Made by a program: the position numbers and the translations under genes
Notes under the pieces: generated by a model
The model's input: the letters and a program-made list of their open reading frames with translations, nothing else
The model's database searches: none
Told to the model about the DNA's origin: nothing
In this document: positions 52,767-62,704 of the stretch, one piece after another
Numbering within the stretch: position 1 is the first letter of the stretch
Layout: each line of letters opens with the position of its first letter
Source of the DNA: Oceanospirillales bacterium
GTDB taxonomy: Bacteria > Pseudomonadota > Gammaproteobacteria > Pseudomonadales > Balneatricaceae
NCBI GenBank assembly: GCA_018223185.1
Contig: JAAEYW010000001.1
Location: 362,163-426,162 of the forward strand
Direction: 5' to 3'
DNA length: 64,000 nt

Positions 52767-54260
52767 ATGACTCAGCAAGTCCCTCTACTGATCAATGGTG
52801 AACTGGTTCAGAGCCGTAGCGAGAACTGGATTCCGGTAACTAACCCTGCTACTCAGGATGTGATTGCCCAGGTGCCTTGCGCGACTGCGGATGAAGTTGA
52901 TCAGGCGGTTGAAGCTGCTAAAGCTGCATTTGAATCCTGGAAAGAGACCCCTGTGGGAGAGCGTGCCCGTCTGATGCTGCGCTATCAGGCGCTGCTGAAA
53001 GAGAATCACGATCAGATTGCTGAGCTGCTTTCACAGGAAACCGGTAAGACGTTTGAAGATGCGAAAGGTGACGTATGGCGTGGTATTGAGGTGGTAGAAC
53101 ATGCCTGCAATATCGCTTCCCTGAGCATGGGTGAAACTGTCGAGAACGTCGCCCGTAAGATCGATTGCTACAGCATCACTCAGCCGCTGGGTGTCTGTGT
53201 TGGTATCACTCCGTTTAACTTTCCTGCGATGATTCCTCTGTGGATGTTCCCGATGGCGATCGCCTGCGGTAACACCTTCGTACTGAAACCGTCTGAGCAG
53301 GATCCGCTGACACCGATGCGTCTTGCTGAGCTGTTTAAAGAAGCGGGTGCACCCGATGGCCTGCTGCAGGTTGTACATGGCACTAAAGATGTTGTTGATC
53401 AGCTGCTGACTCACAAAGATACCCCTGCGATCTCTTTCGTAGGATCGGTTGCTGTCGGTGAGCACATCTACCGTACCGGTACCGACAAGATGAAGCGGGT
53501 GCAGGCATTTGCCGGTGCTAAGAACCATATGGTTATTATGCCGGATGCGGCTAAAAATCAGGTGGTTAACAGTATTGCGGGTGCCTCTGTCGGTGCCGCA
53601 GGTCAGCGCTGCATGGCAATCTCTGTTGCAGTATTCGTGGGTAAATCCCGTGAGTGGATTCCTGAAGTACGCGATGCCCTGGCTAAAGTACGTCCCGGTG
53701 CCTGGAACGATCCTGAAGCGGGATACGGTCCGCAGATCAATCCTCAGGCTAAAGAGAAGGTTCTTGGCTTCATTCAGCAGGGTAAAGATGCCGGTGCCGA
53801 GTGTATTCTGGATGGTTCCGATGTCGTGGTAGAGGGATATCCGGATGGTAACTGGGTCGGCCCAACTATGTTCCGCAATGTTACGACTGATATGTCGATC
53901 TATCAGGAAGAGATCTTCGGACCGGTGCTGATCGCTCTGGAAGTGGATACGATCGAAGAAGCGATCGCGCTGATCAACGAGAACCCATACGGTAATGGCA
54001 CCTCGATCTTTACCTCATCCGGTGCGGCTGCCCGTAAATATCAGCATGAAATTAAAGTGGGTCAGGTGGGTATCAACGTTCCGGTACCAGTGCCTCTGCC
54101 AATGTTCTCCTTCACTGGCTGGAGAAAGTCGTTCTACGGTGATCAGCATGCTTATGGTAAGCAGGCAGTTAAGTTCTACACCGAAACTAAGACCGTCACG
54201 GCGCGTTGGTTTGAGGATGATATCGATACCGGCGTTAATACAACGATACATCTGAAGTAA
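52767..54260 (+). CDS. mmsA: Methylmalonate-semialdehyde dehydrogenase (CoA-acylating) MmsA
   Basis: 497 residues of the aldehyde dehydrogenase fold. [21 protein letters not shown] (substrate/NAD region, about 150-168) and the catalytic Cys in [12 protein letters not shown] (about 285) are diagnostic for MmsA. It converts methylmalonate semialdehyde to propionyl-CoA, NADH and CO2, the last step of valine degradation. First gene of the valine operon, opposite mmsR. Confidence 0.95.
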   Translation: MTQQVPLLINGELVQSRSENWIPVTNPATQDVIAQVPCATADEVDQAVEAAKAAFESWKETPVGERARLMLRYQALLKENHDQIAELLSQETGKTFEDAKGDVWRGIEVVEHACNIASLSMGETVENVARKIDCYSITQPLGVCVGITPFNFPAMIPLWMFPMAIACGNTFVLKPSEQDPLTPMRLAELFKEAGAPDGLLQVVHGTKDVVDQLLTHKDTPAISFVGSVAVGEHIYRTGTDKMKRVQAFAGAKNHMVIMPDAAKNQVVNSIAGASVGAAGQRCMAISVAVFVGKSREWIPEVRDALAKVRPGAWNDPEAGYGPQINPQAKEKVLGFIQQGKDAGAECILDGSDVVVEGYPDGNWVGPTMFRNVTTDMSIYQEEIFGPVLIALEVDTIEEAIALINENPYGNGTSIFTSSGAAARKYQHEIKVGQVGINVPVPVPLPMFSFTGWRKSFYGDQHAYGKQAVKFYTETKTVTARWFEDDIDTGVNTTIHLK

Positions 54261-54268
54261 GACCGTTG

Positions 54269-54298
54269 CGGGAGGCTTCGGGCCTCCCGTTATATTTC
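54269..54298 (+). terminator. Hairpin between mmsA and the acyl-CoA dehydrogenase gene
   Basis: Stem CGGGAGGC / GCCTCCCG, five-base loop, then TTATATTT. A weak T tract suggests partial termination or mRNA stabilisation within the operon, favouring mmsA output. Confidence 0.5.
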
Positions 54299-54341
54299 AT
54301 TAATAATAAGAATCTACCGGGTTGTTAAGTACGGAGTATCT

Positions 54342-55499
54342 ATGGATTTTGAACTGAACGAGGAACAGGTGGCGTTTGCTGATATGGCACGCGCGTTCGC
54401 TCAGAATGAACTGGCACCCAATGCCGGAGAGTGGGATCTGCGACAGATCTTCCCGGTTGATGTGCTGAAAGCCGCCGGAGAACTGGGTTTCTGTGGCCTG
54501 TACTCCCATGAAGATGTTGGTGGCCTGGGGCTGAGTCGTCTGGATTCCAGTATTATCTTTGAGCAGCTGGCGATGGGCTGCACCTCTACGACCGCGTTTA
54601 TTACTATCCATAATATGGCCACCTGGATGATCTCTGAGTTTGGCGCAGAGGATCTGCGTCAGCAGTGGTGTCCTGAACTGACCGCCGGTGAAAAACTGGC
54701 ATCATACTGTCTCACTGAACCCAATGCAGGCTCTGATGCCGGCGCGTTGAAAACTTCCGCCCGCCGTGACGGCGACGATTATATTCTTAACGGCAGCAAG
54801 ATCTTTATTTCCGGTGCAGGAGCGACCGATTGTCTGGTCGTCATGGCCCGGACCGGAGAGGAGGGGCCGAAGGGGATCTCCGCGTTTGCTATTGATGCAA
54901 AGCTTGCGGGTATCAGCTATGGCCGTAAAGAGGAAAAGATGGGGTGGAACAGTCAGCCAACCCGGATGATCACCTTTGAAGATGTTCGTATTCCGGCCTC
55001 GGCAATTCTGGGTCAGGAAGGCGATGGCTTCAGAATCGCGATGCGTGGTCTGGATGGCGGGCGGATCAATATTGCCACCTGCTCGGTGGGCACGGCGCAA
55101 CAAGCGCTGAATAACGCCACTGAGTATATGCATGAGCGTAAACAGTTCGGCCAGTCTCTGGCGAATTTTCAGGCGCTGCAATTTAAGCTTGCCAACGCTG
55201 CCACCGAGCTGGTGGCTGCCCGGCAGATGGTGCGTATGGCTGCATCCCGGCTGGACAATAACCATCCGGATAAAACCACCTATTGCGCGATGGCAAAGCG
55301 TTTTGCCACCGATGTCGGTTATAACGTAACCGATGAAGCGTTGCAGATTTTTGGTGGTAACGGTTATATCAAAGAGTACCCGATGGAGCGTTTCCTCAGG
55401 GATAACCGGGTGCACCGGATTCTTGAAGGCACCAACGAGATTATGAATGTCATTATTGCTCGCCGGTTGCTAATGCAGAATGCGTCCGAGCTTCTGTAA
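54342..55499 (+). CDS. Acyl-CoA dehydrogenase, probable isobutyryl-CoA dehydrogenase
   Basis: 385 residues, standard for acyl-CoA dehydrogenases. CLTEPNAGSDAGALKTSA (about 127-144) and FISGAGATD bind FAD and substrate; the C-terminal LQIFGGNGYIKEYPMERF and RILEGTNEIMN are family hallmarks. Between mmsA and methacrylyl-CoA hydratase, it should oxidise isobutyryl-CoA to methacrylyl-CoA and pass electrons to the ETF encoded 5 kb downstream. Confidence 0.92.
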   Translation: MDFELNEEQVAFADMARAFAQNELAPNAGEWDLRQIFPVDVLKAAGELGFCGLYSHEDVGGLGLSRLDSSIIFEQLAMGCTSTTAFITIHNMATWMISEFGAEDLRQQWCPELTAGEKLASYCLTEPNAGSDAGALKTSARRDGDDYILNGSKIFISGAGATDCLVVMARTGEEGPKGISAFAIDAKLAGISYGRKEEKMGWNSQPTRMITFEDVRIPASAILGQEGDGFRIAMRGLDGGRINIATCSVGTAQQALNNATEYMHERKQFGQSLANFQALQFKLANAATELVAARQMVRMAASRLDNNHPDKTTYCAMAKRFATDVGYNVTDEALQIFGGNGYIKEYPMERFLRDNRVHRILEGTNEIMNVIIARRLLMQNASELL

Positions 55500-55578
55500 A
55501 TCGCGGGTTAAGTTAAAGAAACCGGGGCAGGCTGTTTTCCCGGATAAAGAATAGAGCTGAACAGAAAGGAAGATCAGA

Positions 55579-56355
55579 ATGACTGATAAGCTGATTGTCG
55601 AGAAGCGCGGTAATATTGCTTTGCTGACCATGAATAATCCCCCCGCCAATACCTGGACCGAAGAGAGCCTTAAAGCTCTTAAAGCACTGGTGGAAGAGCT
55701 GAATGCTGATCGTGATATCTATAGTCTGGTGATCACCGGTCAGGGGGAGAAGTTCTTCTCAGCTGGCGCTGATCTGAACCTGTTTGCGGATGGTGATCGC
55801 AGTGTCGCGCGGGATATGGCTCGTTACTTTGGTGAGGCATTTGAAACCCTGAGCCAGTTTCGTGGTGTTTCGATTGCGGCGATCAATGGTTTTGCCATGG
55901 GCGGTGGTCTGGAAGTCGCGCTGGCCTGTGATATCCGTATTGCTGAAGAGCAGTCACAGATGGCGCTGCCGGAAGCGAAAGTAGGCTTACTACCCTGTGC
56001 CGGTGGTACTCAGAATCTCACCATGCTGGTGGGCGAGGGATGGACTAAGCGGATGATTCTTTGCGGTGAGCGTATCAAAGCGGTTAAAGCTCAGGAGATC
56101 GGTCTGGTGGAAGAGGTTGTGCCTCAGGGGCAAGCGCTGGAAAAAGCGCTGGAGCTGGCGGCTAATGTTGCCCAGCAAAGTCCGACGGCGGTGGCGTCCT
56201 GTAAACAGCTGATTCAGAACAACCGTACCCATCACTGGGATGCCGGTTATATTCTCGAGCGGGAACTGTTTGTTGATCTGTTCTTCACCGAAGATCAGAA
56301 AGAGGGCGTGAATGCTTTTCTTGGTAAGCGTGCCCCCGAATGGAAAAACCGTTAA
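55579..56355 (+). CDS. Enoyl-CoA hydratase, probable methacrylyl-CoA hydratase
   Basis: 258 residues of the crotonase fold: GEKFFSAGADLNLFADGD (about 57-74, oxyanion hole) and AINGFAMGGGLEVALACD (about 96-113), with the catalytic Glu in ALPEAKVGLLPCAGGTQ. The position in the valine operon indicates hydration of methacrylyl-CoA to 3-hydroxyisobutyryl-CoA. AGGAAGA precedes the ATG. Confidence 0.9.
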   Translation: MTDKLIVEKRGNIALLTMNNPPANTWTEESLKALKALVEELNADRDIYSLVITGQGEKFFSAGADLNLFADGDRSVARDMARYFGEAFETLSQFRGVSIAAINGFAMGGGLEVALACDIRIAEEQSQMALPEAKVGLLPCAGGTQNLTMLVGEGWTKRMILCGERIKAVKAQEIGLVEEVVPQGQALEKALELAANVAQQSPTAVASCKQLIQNNRTHHWDAGYILERELFVDLFFTEDQKEGVNAFLGKRAPEWKNR

Positions 56356-56376
56356 GCGGAATACAGGAGAGAATCG

Positions 56377-57474
56377 ATGAGCTGTGTACTGTTTAATGAA
56401 TACCCGACCCGTGATGGCAAGAAAATTGTTGAGATCAGACTTAACGTCGAGCGCACGCTTAATGCCCTGACGCTGGAGATGATCGATCTGATTCAGCCAA
56501 AACTGAATGAATGGAAAACCGATGATTCGGTGACTGCTGTGTTACTCGACAGCGCCGGAGAGAAAGCCTTCTGTGCCGGTGGCGATGTGGTCAATCTGTA
56601 TAAGTCGATGAGCGGCGAGGGCGATCCGGAATTTCCAGTCGATTTCTTTACCCGGGAATATATTCTCGATTACACCATCCACACCTACCCTAAGCCAATA
56701 ATCTGTTGGGGACACGGCATCGTGATGGGCGGTGGTATGGGACTGATGAACGGCTGTAGTCACCGTATCGTGACTGAGAAAACCCATATGGCGATGCCGG
56801 AGGTCACTATTGGCCTCTATCCGGATGTGGGCGGCAGCTGGTTTTTGAATCATATGCCCGGGCGCACCGGATTGTTTCTGGGACTGACCGGTAATCCGAT
56901 GAATGCGGCCGATGCGCTGTTTCTGGGGCTGGCGGATCGCTTTATTGCGTCAGAACTGCGCAGTCAGATGATTGAAGGGCTGCAGGCGGAAAGCTGGAGC
57001 GGTTGTGCTTATGCGACAACCAACCGGGTGCTGCGGGCGCTGGAAGCTGCTTCACAGGATGCCTTTAATCCTGATTCTCCGGTACAGAATCACTACGGAT
57101 TTATACAGCAGATTACCGATAAAGATTCTCTGCCGGAACTGGTGGATGGTTTGCTGGCAGAGGAAACGGAAGATAAATGGATCAGCCGGGCGCAGAAAGC
57201 GATCAGCCATGGCAGCCCGCTGGCGATCCACATCATTAAATGTCAGCTTGACGTCACCCGGCACATGTCACTAAAGCAGGTGTTTGAAAGCGAGCTGGTG
57301 CTGTCGGTGCAGTGCTGTCAGCATCGAGAGTTTCCTGAAGGTGTCCGGGCATTGCTGGTCGATAAAGATGGCTCTCCTCAATGGACCTATACCACAGTTG
57401 ATGCGGTCGGTCAGGATTTTGTCGATCAGTTTTTTGTATCCCCCTGGGATGTAAATCCGCTCAGGGATATGTAG
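56377..57474 (+). CDS. 3-hydroxyisobutyryl-CoA hydrolase
   Basis: 365 residues, longer than hydratases and typical of HIBCH-type enzymes in the crotonase superfamily. GEKAFCAGGDVVNLYKSM (about 62-79), GHGIVMGGGMGLMNGCSHR and MPEVTIGLYPDVGGSWFL are the expected motifs, with catalytic Glu in the last. It hydrolyses 3-hydroxyisobutyryl-CoA to free 3-hydroxyisobutyrate for MmsB. Starts 21 bases after the hydratase gene. Confidence 0.92.
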   Translation: MSCVLFNEYPTRDGKKIVEIRLNVERTLNALTLEMIDLIQPKLNEWKTDDSVTAVLLDSAGEKAFCAGGDVVNLYKSMSGEGDPEFPVDFFTREYILDYTIHTYPKPIICWGHGIVMGGGMGLMNGCSHRIVTEKTHMAMPEVTIGLYPDVGGSWFLNHMPGRTGLFLGLTGNPMNAADALFLGLADRFIASELRSQMIEGLQAESWSGCAYATTNRVLRALEAASQDAFNPDSPVQNHYGFIQQITDKDSLPELVDGLLAEETEDKWISRAQKAISHGSPLAIHIIKCQLDVTRHMSLKQVFESELVLSVQCCQHREFPEGVRALLVDKDGSPQWTYTTVDAVGQDFVDQFFVSPWDVNPLRDM

Positions 57475-57587
57475 CACACGCGGTCAGGCTTGATGATTTT
57501 AAAAGCAAAGTGCTGCAGTTTTATCAGATAAAAGGGCGTTGGCTAATGCGTTGGCGAACTGCCACACAATAATAAGAGGAAAAGAAA

Positions 57588-58478
57588 ATGGCAATTATCG
57601 GATTTATCGGTCTGGGCAACATGGGCGGCCCGATGGCGATTAACCTGCTTAAAGCAGGACATGAGGTGAAAGCGTTCGACCTGTCCCAGAGTGCTGTTGA
57701 ACATCTTGTTTCAGAAGGTGCAACCGCTGCAGCTTCCGCGGTTGATGCTGCAACCGGAGCTGATTTTGTTATCTCCATGCTGCCTGCCGGTGCTCATGTT
57801 CAGGCCCTCTATCTGACCGGGGATGCGCCACTGCTGGATGTGGTATCTGATAACGCGCTGATAATTGATTCCTCAACTATTGATGGGGCAACGGCGCAGA
57901 AGGTATCGGCTGCCGCGGCCGAACGGGGGCTGAGCTTTATTGATGCACCGGTATCTGGCGGTGTCGGTGGTGCTATCGCCGGAACCCTGGCCTTCATGGT
58001 TGGGGCAACGGATGAACAGTTTGCTAAAGCAAAGCCGATTCTGGAGTGCATGGGTAAGAATATCTTTCATGCCGGCCAGAGCGGCGCAGGTCAGATCGCC
58101 AAAGCCTGCAATAATATGATGTTGTCAATTCTGATGGCTGGCACCAGTGAAGCCCTGAATATGGGAATGAAAAACGGCCTTGATCCGGCGGTGCTGTCAG
58201 AAATCATGAAGCAGAGCTCTGGTAACAACTGGGCGCTGCAAGTCTATAACCCGGTTCCGGGGGTAATGGATGGCGTACCTTCATCAAATAATTATCAGGG
58301 TGGTTTCCAGGTTGATCTGATGTATAAGGATCTCGGACTGGCGATGGAACTCAGTCAGCAGAGCAATGCGCCGGTACCGATGGGTTCAGCGGCCCGTTCG
58401 CTATTCTCACTGCACAAAGCAAAAGGCAACGGTGGCCTGGACTTCTCCAGCGTCTTTAAGCTTTATCAGGACAGCTGA
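57588..58478 (+). CDS. mmsB: 3-hydroxyisobutyrate dehydrogenase MmsB
   Basis: 296 residues. NAD-binding IGFIGLGNMGGPMAINLLK at the N-terminus, substrate motif DAPVSGGVGGA (about 122-132) and the catalytic Lys in GAGQIAKACNNM (about 170) define the beta-hydroxyacid dehydrogenase family; the length equals MmsB. Oxidises 3-hydroxyisobutyrate to methylmalonate semialdehyde, substrate of MmsA. Confidence 0.95.
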   Translation: MAIIGFIGLGNMGGPMAINLLKAGHEVKAFDLSQSAVEHLVSEGATAAASAVDAATGADFVISMLPAGAHVQALYLTGDAPLLDVVSDNALIIDSSTIDGATAQKVSAAAAERGLSFIDAPVSGGVGGAIAGTLAFMVGATDEQFAKAKPILECMGKNIFHAGQSGAGQIAKACNNMMLSILMAGTSEALNMGMKNGLDPAVLSEIMKQSSGNNWALQVYNPVPGVMDGVPSSNNYQGGFQVDLMYKDLGLAMELSQQSNAPVPMGSAARSLFSLHKAKGNGGLDFSSVFKLYQDS

Positions 58479-58560
58479 TTTTTACGATTAAACATCTGCA
58501 ACCACTGCCGGTAATCTCTGCCGGCAGACTCCCTCTATAAAAAAAATACCGGAGTAGGTC

Positions 58561-60447
58561 ATGGGATATAACGAAGAGTACCGGGCTGCGCAGCAGAATC
58601 CCGAAGCTTATTGGGCTGAACAGTCTAAACGTATCCACTGGTTTAAACAGCCAGAAACAATCCTCGAAAAAACTGCTAATGGCACATTCTGCTGGTATCC
58701 GGATGGCGAGCTGAACAGCTGTTATCTGGCGCTGGATCAGCATCTGGATACCCGTGGTGACCAGGTTGCGCTCTATTACGACTCACCGGCGAGCAATAGT
58801 AAGCAGCAGATTACCTACCGTGAACTGCATCAGAAAGTTGCACTGTTTGCCGGCAGTCTGAAACGCCTGGGTGTCGTGAAAGGCGACACTGTTGTTATCT
58901 ATATGCCGATGATTCCGGAAGCTGCCGTGGCGATGCTTGCCTGTGCCCGGTTAGGGGCAGTGCACTCGGTGGTGTTTGGTGGTTTTGCTGCCAATGAGAT
59001 GGCAATCCGCATCGATGATGCTAAACCCAAACTGATTCTCACCGCGTCCTGCGGTATCGAATTTGATAAGAAAATTGCCTATAAACCGCTGGTCGATAAA
59101 GCTATTGGGCTGGCCAGTCACAAGCCGGATTATACTATTGTCTGCCAGCGTCCGATGTTGCAGGCCGAAATGACTTCAGGGCGGGACCTGGACTGGTATG
59201 AATGCCAGCAGGGTGCTGAGCCTGCGGAGTGTGTCCCGGTAAAAGGCAGCGATCCGCTCTACATCCTCTATACGTCCGGCACGACCGGGGCGCCGAAAGG
59301 GATTGTGCGGGATAACGGTGGTCACGCGGTGGCACTGAACTACGCCCTGCACAATGTTTATGGCATGAATCCTGGCGATGTCTGGTGGGGGGCTTCCGAT
59401 ATAGGCTGGGTAGTCGGCCATTCCTTTATCGTTTACGGCCCGCTCATGGGCGGTTGCAGTGCGATATTTTTTGAAGGTAAACCGATTAAAACCCCTGATG
59501 CGGGCACTTTCTGGCGGGTCATCGATGAGTATCGGGTTAATTCGATGTTTTGTGCGCCTACGGCATTCCGGGCGATACGCAAGGAAGATCCGGAAGGGGC
59601 TCTGGCGAAAAAATATAATCTTTCCAGTCTCAACTGGGTGTTTGTTGCGGGTGAAAAACTGGACTCCTCCACCTATCACTGGCTTGATGAACTGCTGCAG
59701 GTGCCGGTGATTGATCACTGGTGGCAGACCGAGACCGGCTGGCCGATGACCGCGCCGATGATGGGCTGGGATAACCCTTCGGCTGCCCGGCTGGGTTCAA
59801 CCAATAAACCGATTCCCGGCTATGATATTCAGGTTGTGGATGGCGATGGTCAGTTGGTCGGCCCGAATGAGACGGGTAATATCGTGGTGACTTTGCCGAT
59901 GCCGCCAGGTGTTGCCTGGGATATCTGGAATCAGCCTCAGCGCTTTACCGATTCTTACCTCACCGCTTTTCCAGGCTATTACCATACCGGTGATGGCGGT
60001 TTTAAAGATGAGGATGGCTATGTTTATATAACCGGGCGTACCGATGATGTGATCAATGTGTCCGGGCATCGTCTTTCAACTGGTGAGATGGAAGAGGTGG
60101 TGTCTTCCCATCCGGCAGTTGCTGAGTGCGCCGTAATCGGTGTTAATGATCCGCTGAAGGGGCAGGTGCCCGCCGGACTGATTGTCTTGAAAGCCGGAGA
60201 GGAGGTGGATGAGTCACAGCTGGAAGCTGAGCTGGTACAGATGGTGCGCGACCAGGTGGGTGCTCTGGCCTGCTTTCGTCGGGCTATTGTCGTGCAGCGG
60301 CTACCGAAAACCCGATCGGGTAAGATACTGCGGGCAATCATCCGTAAAATTGCTGCTAACGATCAATATAAGATGCCCTCAACGATTGATGACGAGAGTA
60401 TTCTTGCGGAGCTCACCGAGATTATGGATAAAGCAGGGATGCGGTAG
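58561..60447 (+). CDS. prpE: Propionyl-CoA synthetase (propionate-CoA ligase)
   Basis: 628 residues, exactly the usual PrpE length. The phosphate-binding YTSGTTGAPKGIV (about 238-250), the acetyl-CoA-synthetase-like WWQTETGWP (about 388-396) and the C-terminal acylation Lys in PKTRSGKILRA (about 583-593) are present. It activates propionate, so it supports the same propionyl-CoA pool produced by MmsA. 82 bases after mmsB, likely the last gene of the valine operon. Acetyl-CoA synthetase is less likely. Confidence 0.9.
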   Translation: MGYNEEYRAAQQNPEAYWAEQSKRIHWFKQPETILEKTANGTFCWYPDGELNSCYLALDQHLDTRGDQVALYYDSPASNSKQQITYRELHQKVALFAGSLKRLGVVKGDTVVIYMPMIPEAAVAMLACARLGAVHSVVFGGFAANEMAIRIDDAKPKLILTASCGIEFDKKIAYKPLVDKAIGLASHKPDYTIVCQRPMLQAEMTSGRDLDWYECQQGAEPAECVPVKGSDPLYILYTSGTTGAPKGIVRDNGGHAVALNYALHNVYGMNPGDVWWGASDIGWVVGHSFIVYGPLMGGCSAIFFEGKPIKTPDAGTFWRVIDEYRVNSMFCAPTAFRAIRKEDPEGALAKKYNLSSLNWVFVAGEKLDSSTYHWLDELLQVPVIDHWWQTETGWPMTAPMMGWDNPSAARLGSTNKPIPGYDIQVVDGDGQLVGPNETGNIVVTLPMPPGVAWDIWNQPQRFTDSYLTAFPGYYHTGDGGFKDEDGYVYITGRTDDVINVSGHRLSTGEMEEVVSSHPAVAECAVIGVNDPLKGQVPAGLIVLKAGEEVDESQLEAELVQMVRDQVGALACFRRAIVVQRLPKTRSGKILRAIIRKIAANDQYKMPSTIDDESILAELTEIMDKAGMR

Positions 60448-60765
60448 GTTAAACGCCGTAGCTTGTGACTCAAACGTCACAAACAGCGTGATTTAATCGT
60501 TGCCCGGAGGCGTTGGCTATCTATTTGTAGGAGCGGCTTTCAGCCGCGATGGCCTCTAACGCTACAAAGTTGAATCGCTGCAGGATGCAGCTCCTGCAAT
60601 AAAATGACGCTGTTGATCGGCAGGGGCTGATAAATACGGGCAACGAGCTTCTCCCCTTTTAGGGTTGTTGCGTAATGACGGTCTGGCTGTAGAATGAAGG
60701 CAAGCCCATGTTTTTTCAGGGCATATGAAATTTATTTATAATAAACAAGTAAAGGCGGTAGACAG
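60448..60765. other. Intergenic region before etfB
   Basis: No gene. Holds the REP pair listed separately and an AT-rich stretch at about 60725-60750 that may carry the etfBA promoter. Confidence 0.45.
60526..60598. repeat. REP element pair (BIME-like)
   Basis: TGTAGGAGCGGCTTTCAGCC-GCGATGG (60526-60552) is a REP unit of the type abundant in Pseudomonas and relatives. A diverged inverted unit (60573-60598; complement TGCAGGAGCTGCATCCTGCA) follows after 20 bases, making a head-on pair. It sits between the prpE and etfB genes. No REP-associated transposase is in the window. Confidence 0.75.
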
Positions 60766-61515
60766 ATGAAAGTGCTGGTAACTGTCAAACGTGTTATCGA
60801 TTACAACGTAAAAGTACGTGTTAAGTCGGATAACAGTGACGTTGATCTGAGTAATGTAAAAATGGCGATGAATCCCTTTTGTGAGATCGCCGTAGAGGAA
60901 GCCGTACGGCTGAAGGAAGCGGGTGTCGCATCTGAAGTTGTAGTGGTATCACTGGGACCGCAGGCTGCTCAGGAGCAGATTCGCACAGCGCTGGCGCTGG
61001 GCGCTGACCGGGGTATTCTGGTGCAGTCTGATGAAAATCTGGAATCGCTGACGGTTGCGAAACTGCTGGCTAAAGTGATCGAAGAGGAGCAGCCGGGCCT
61101 TGTGATCATGGGTAAGCAGGCTATCGACACCGATAATAACCAGACCGGTCAGATGCTTGCAGCGCTGACGGGTATGCCTCAGGGTACCTTTGCATCCGAA
61201 GTGAAAGTGTCCGGTGACAAAGTTCAGGTAACCCGTGAAGTCGATGGCGGCTTGCAGACTGTAGAACTGTCTATGCCGGCGATTGTGACGACTGACCTGC
61301 GTCTCAATGAACCCCGCTATGCATCTCTGCCAAATATCATGAAAGCCAAGCGCAAAACACTGGATATCAAAACACCTGAGGATCTGGGTGTCGCCGTTAA
61401 AGCGCATACTCAGCTGCTGAAAGTTGAACCACCTGCAGAACGTAAAGCAGGTATTAAGGTTGCCTCCGTTGAGGAACTGGTGGATAAACTGAAGAATGAA
61501 GCGAAGGTGATCTGA
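60766..61515 (+). CDS. etfB: Electron transfer flavoprotein beta subunit
   Basis: 249 residues. [20 protein letters not shown] at the N-terminus and [20 protein letters not shown] (about 118-137) are canonical for EtfB, including the AMP-binding and recognition loops. Together with EtfA it accepts electrons from acyl-CoA and related dehydrogenases, such as the one in the valine operon, and passes them to ETF:quinone oxidoreductase. Its stop overlaps the etfA start by one base. Confidence 0.96.
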   Translation: MKVLVTVKRVIDYNVKVRVKSDNSDVDLSNVKMAMNPFCEIAVEEAVRLKEAGVASEVVVVSLGPQAAQEQIRTALALGADRGILVQSDENLESLTVAKLLAKVIEEEQPGLVIMGKQAIDTDNNQTGQMLAALTGMPQGTFASEVKVSGDKVQVTREVDGGLQTVELSMPAIVTTDLRLNEPRYASLPNIMKAKRKTLDIKTPEDLGVAVKAHTQLLKVEPPAERKAGIKVASVEELVDKLKNEAKVI

Positions 61516-62444
61516 TGGCTACTCTGATTATTGCTGAACACGATAACCAGTCACTTAAAGGTGCAACTCTCAACGCTGTAACTGCAGCCACTCAGATTGG
61601 CGGGGATATCCATATTCTGGTGGCCGGTGCCGGATGTCAGGCGGTTGCTGATGAAGCGTCAGCTGTTGCGGGGGTGACGAAGGTATTACTGGCCGACAAT
61701 GCGGCCTATGAGCATCAGCTGGCGGAAAATGTCAGCCTGCTGGTAGCTGAGCTGGGGCGTGATTACAGTCACGTTATTGCACCGGCCACCACTGCAGGTA
61801 AAAACCTGATGCCACGGGTGGCTGCACTGCTGGATGTGGCTCAGCTTTCTGATGTTATTCGTATTGATAGCGAAGACACTTTTGCCCGTCCTATCTATGC
61901 CGGTAATGCGATTGCTACCGTTAAATCGCTGGATGCGATCAAAGTAATCACTATCCGCGGAACCGGCTTCGATGCGGTTGCGGCTGAAGGCGGCTCAGCT
62001 GCCATTGAAACTGTTACGGCGGTTCATGATGCCGGCATCTCAAGCTTTATCGGTGAAGAGATGGCTAAGAGTGATCGCCCTGAACTGACTGCTGCGAGCG
62101 TTATCGTTTCCGGTGGCCGGGGTATGGGTAATGGTGAAAACTTTGCACTGCTGGAGTCTCTGGCGGATAAGCTGGGAGCTGCCGTAGGTGCTTCCCGTGC
62201 GGCCGTAGACGCAGGCTTCGTTCCGAATGATATGCAGGTTGGCCAGACAGGTAAAATTGTTGCGCCGGATCTGTATATTGCGGTCGGGATCTCCGGGGCG
62301 ATTCAGCACCTGGCCGGCATGAAAGATTCCAAAGTGATTGTTGCCATCAACAAAGATGAAGAAGCGCCTATCTTCTCTGTGGCAGACTATGGTCTGGTGG
62401 CTGATCTGTTTGAAGCGGTGCCGGAACTGGACGCTAAGCTTTAA
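61515..62444 (+). CDS. etfA: Electron transfer flavoprotein alpha subunit
   Basis: 309 residues. The C-terminal FAD domain shows [13 protein letters not shown] (about 197-209), [20 protein letters not shown] and [18 protein letters not shown], the standard EtfA signature. Overlap TGATG with etfB indicates coupled translation and equal amounts of both subunits. A strong terminator follows 70 bases later. Confidence 0.96.
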   Translation: MATLIIAEHDNQSLKGATLNAVTAATQIGGDIHILVAGAGCQAVADEASAVAGVTKVLLADNAAYEHQLAENVSLLVAELGRDYSHVIAPATTAGKNLMPRVAALLDVAQLSDVIRIDSEDTFARPIYAGNAIATVKSLDAIKVITIRGTGFDAVAAEGGSAAIETVTAVHDAGISSFIGEEMAKSDRPELTAASVIVSGGRGMGNGENFALLESLADKLGAAVGASRAAVDAGFVPNDMQVGQTGKIVAPDLYIAVGISGAIQHLAGMKDSKVIVAINKDEEAPIFSVADYGLVADLFEAVPELDAKL

Positions 62445-62513
62445 CCTGATGGCGTAGATTTTCCGGCGCGGGCTTGTCACTTAATGGATGGCAAACCCGG
62501 CTTGTTGGCAGTG

Positions 62514-62549
62514 AAAGCCCGCTTTTTTCAGTAAAAGCGGGCTTTTTTT
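62514..62549 (+). terminator. Terminator of etfBA
   Basis: Thirteen-base perfect stem AAAGCCCGCTTTT / AAAAGCGGGCTTT, loop of six, T tract. Confidence 0.94.
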
Positions 62550-62704
62550 ATGGCTGTTGATAACGCTTTAACTGTATTAGAAAGCCAAAATCGGGTATCT
62601 TTACCGGCTGTTTCAGGCGTCGATTTTAAGAACGATATCAAGAATCTCTGCGGGGGGTGAGTAACCGAACCGGACAGAGAGAATGACAAGTAAAGTGGAT
62701 TCAT

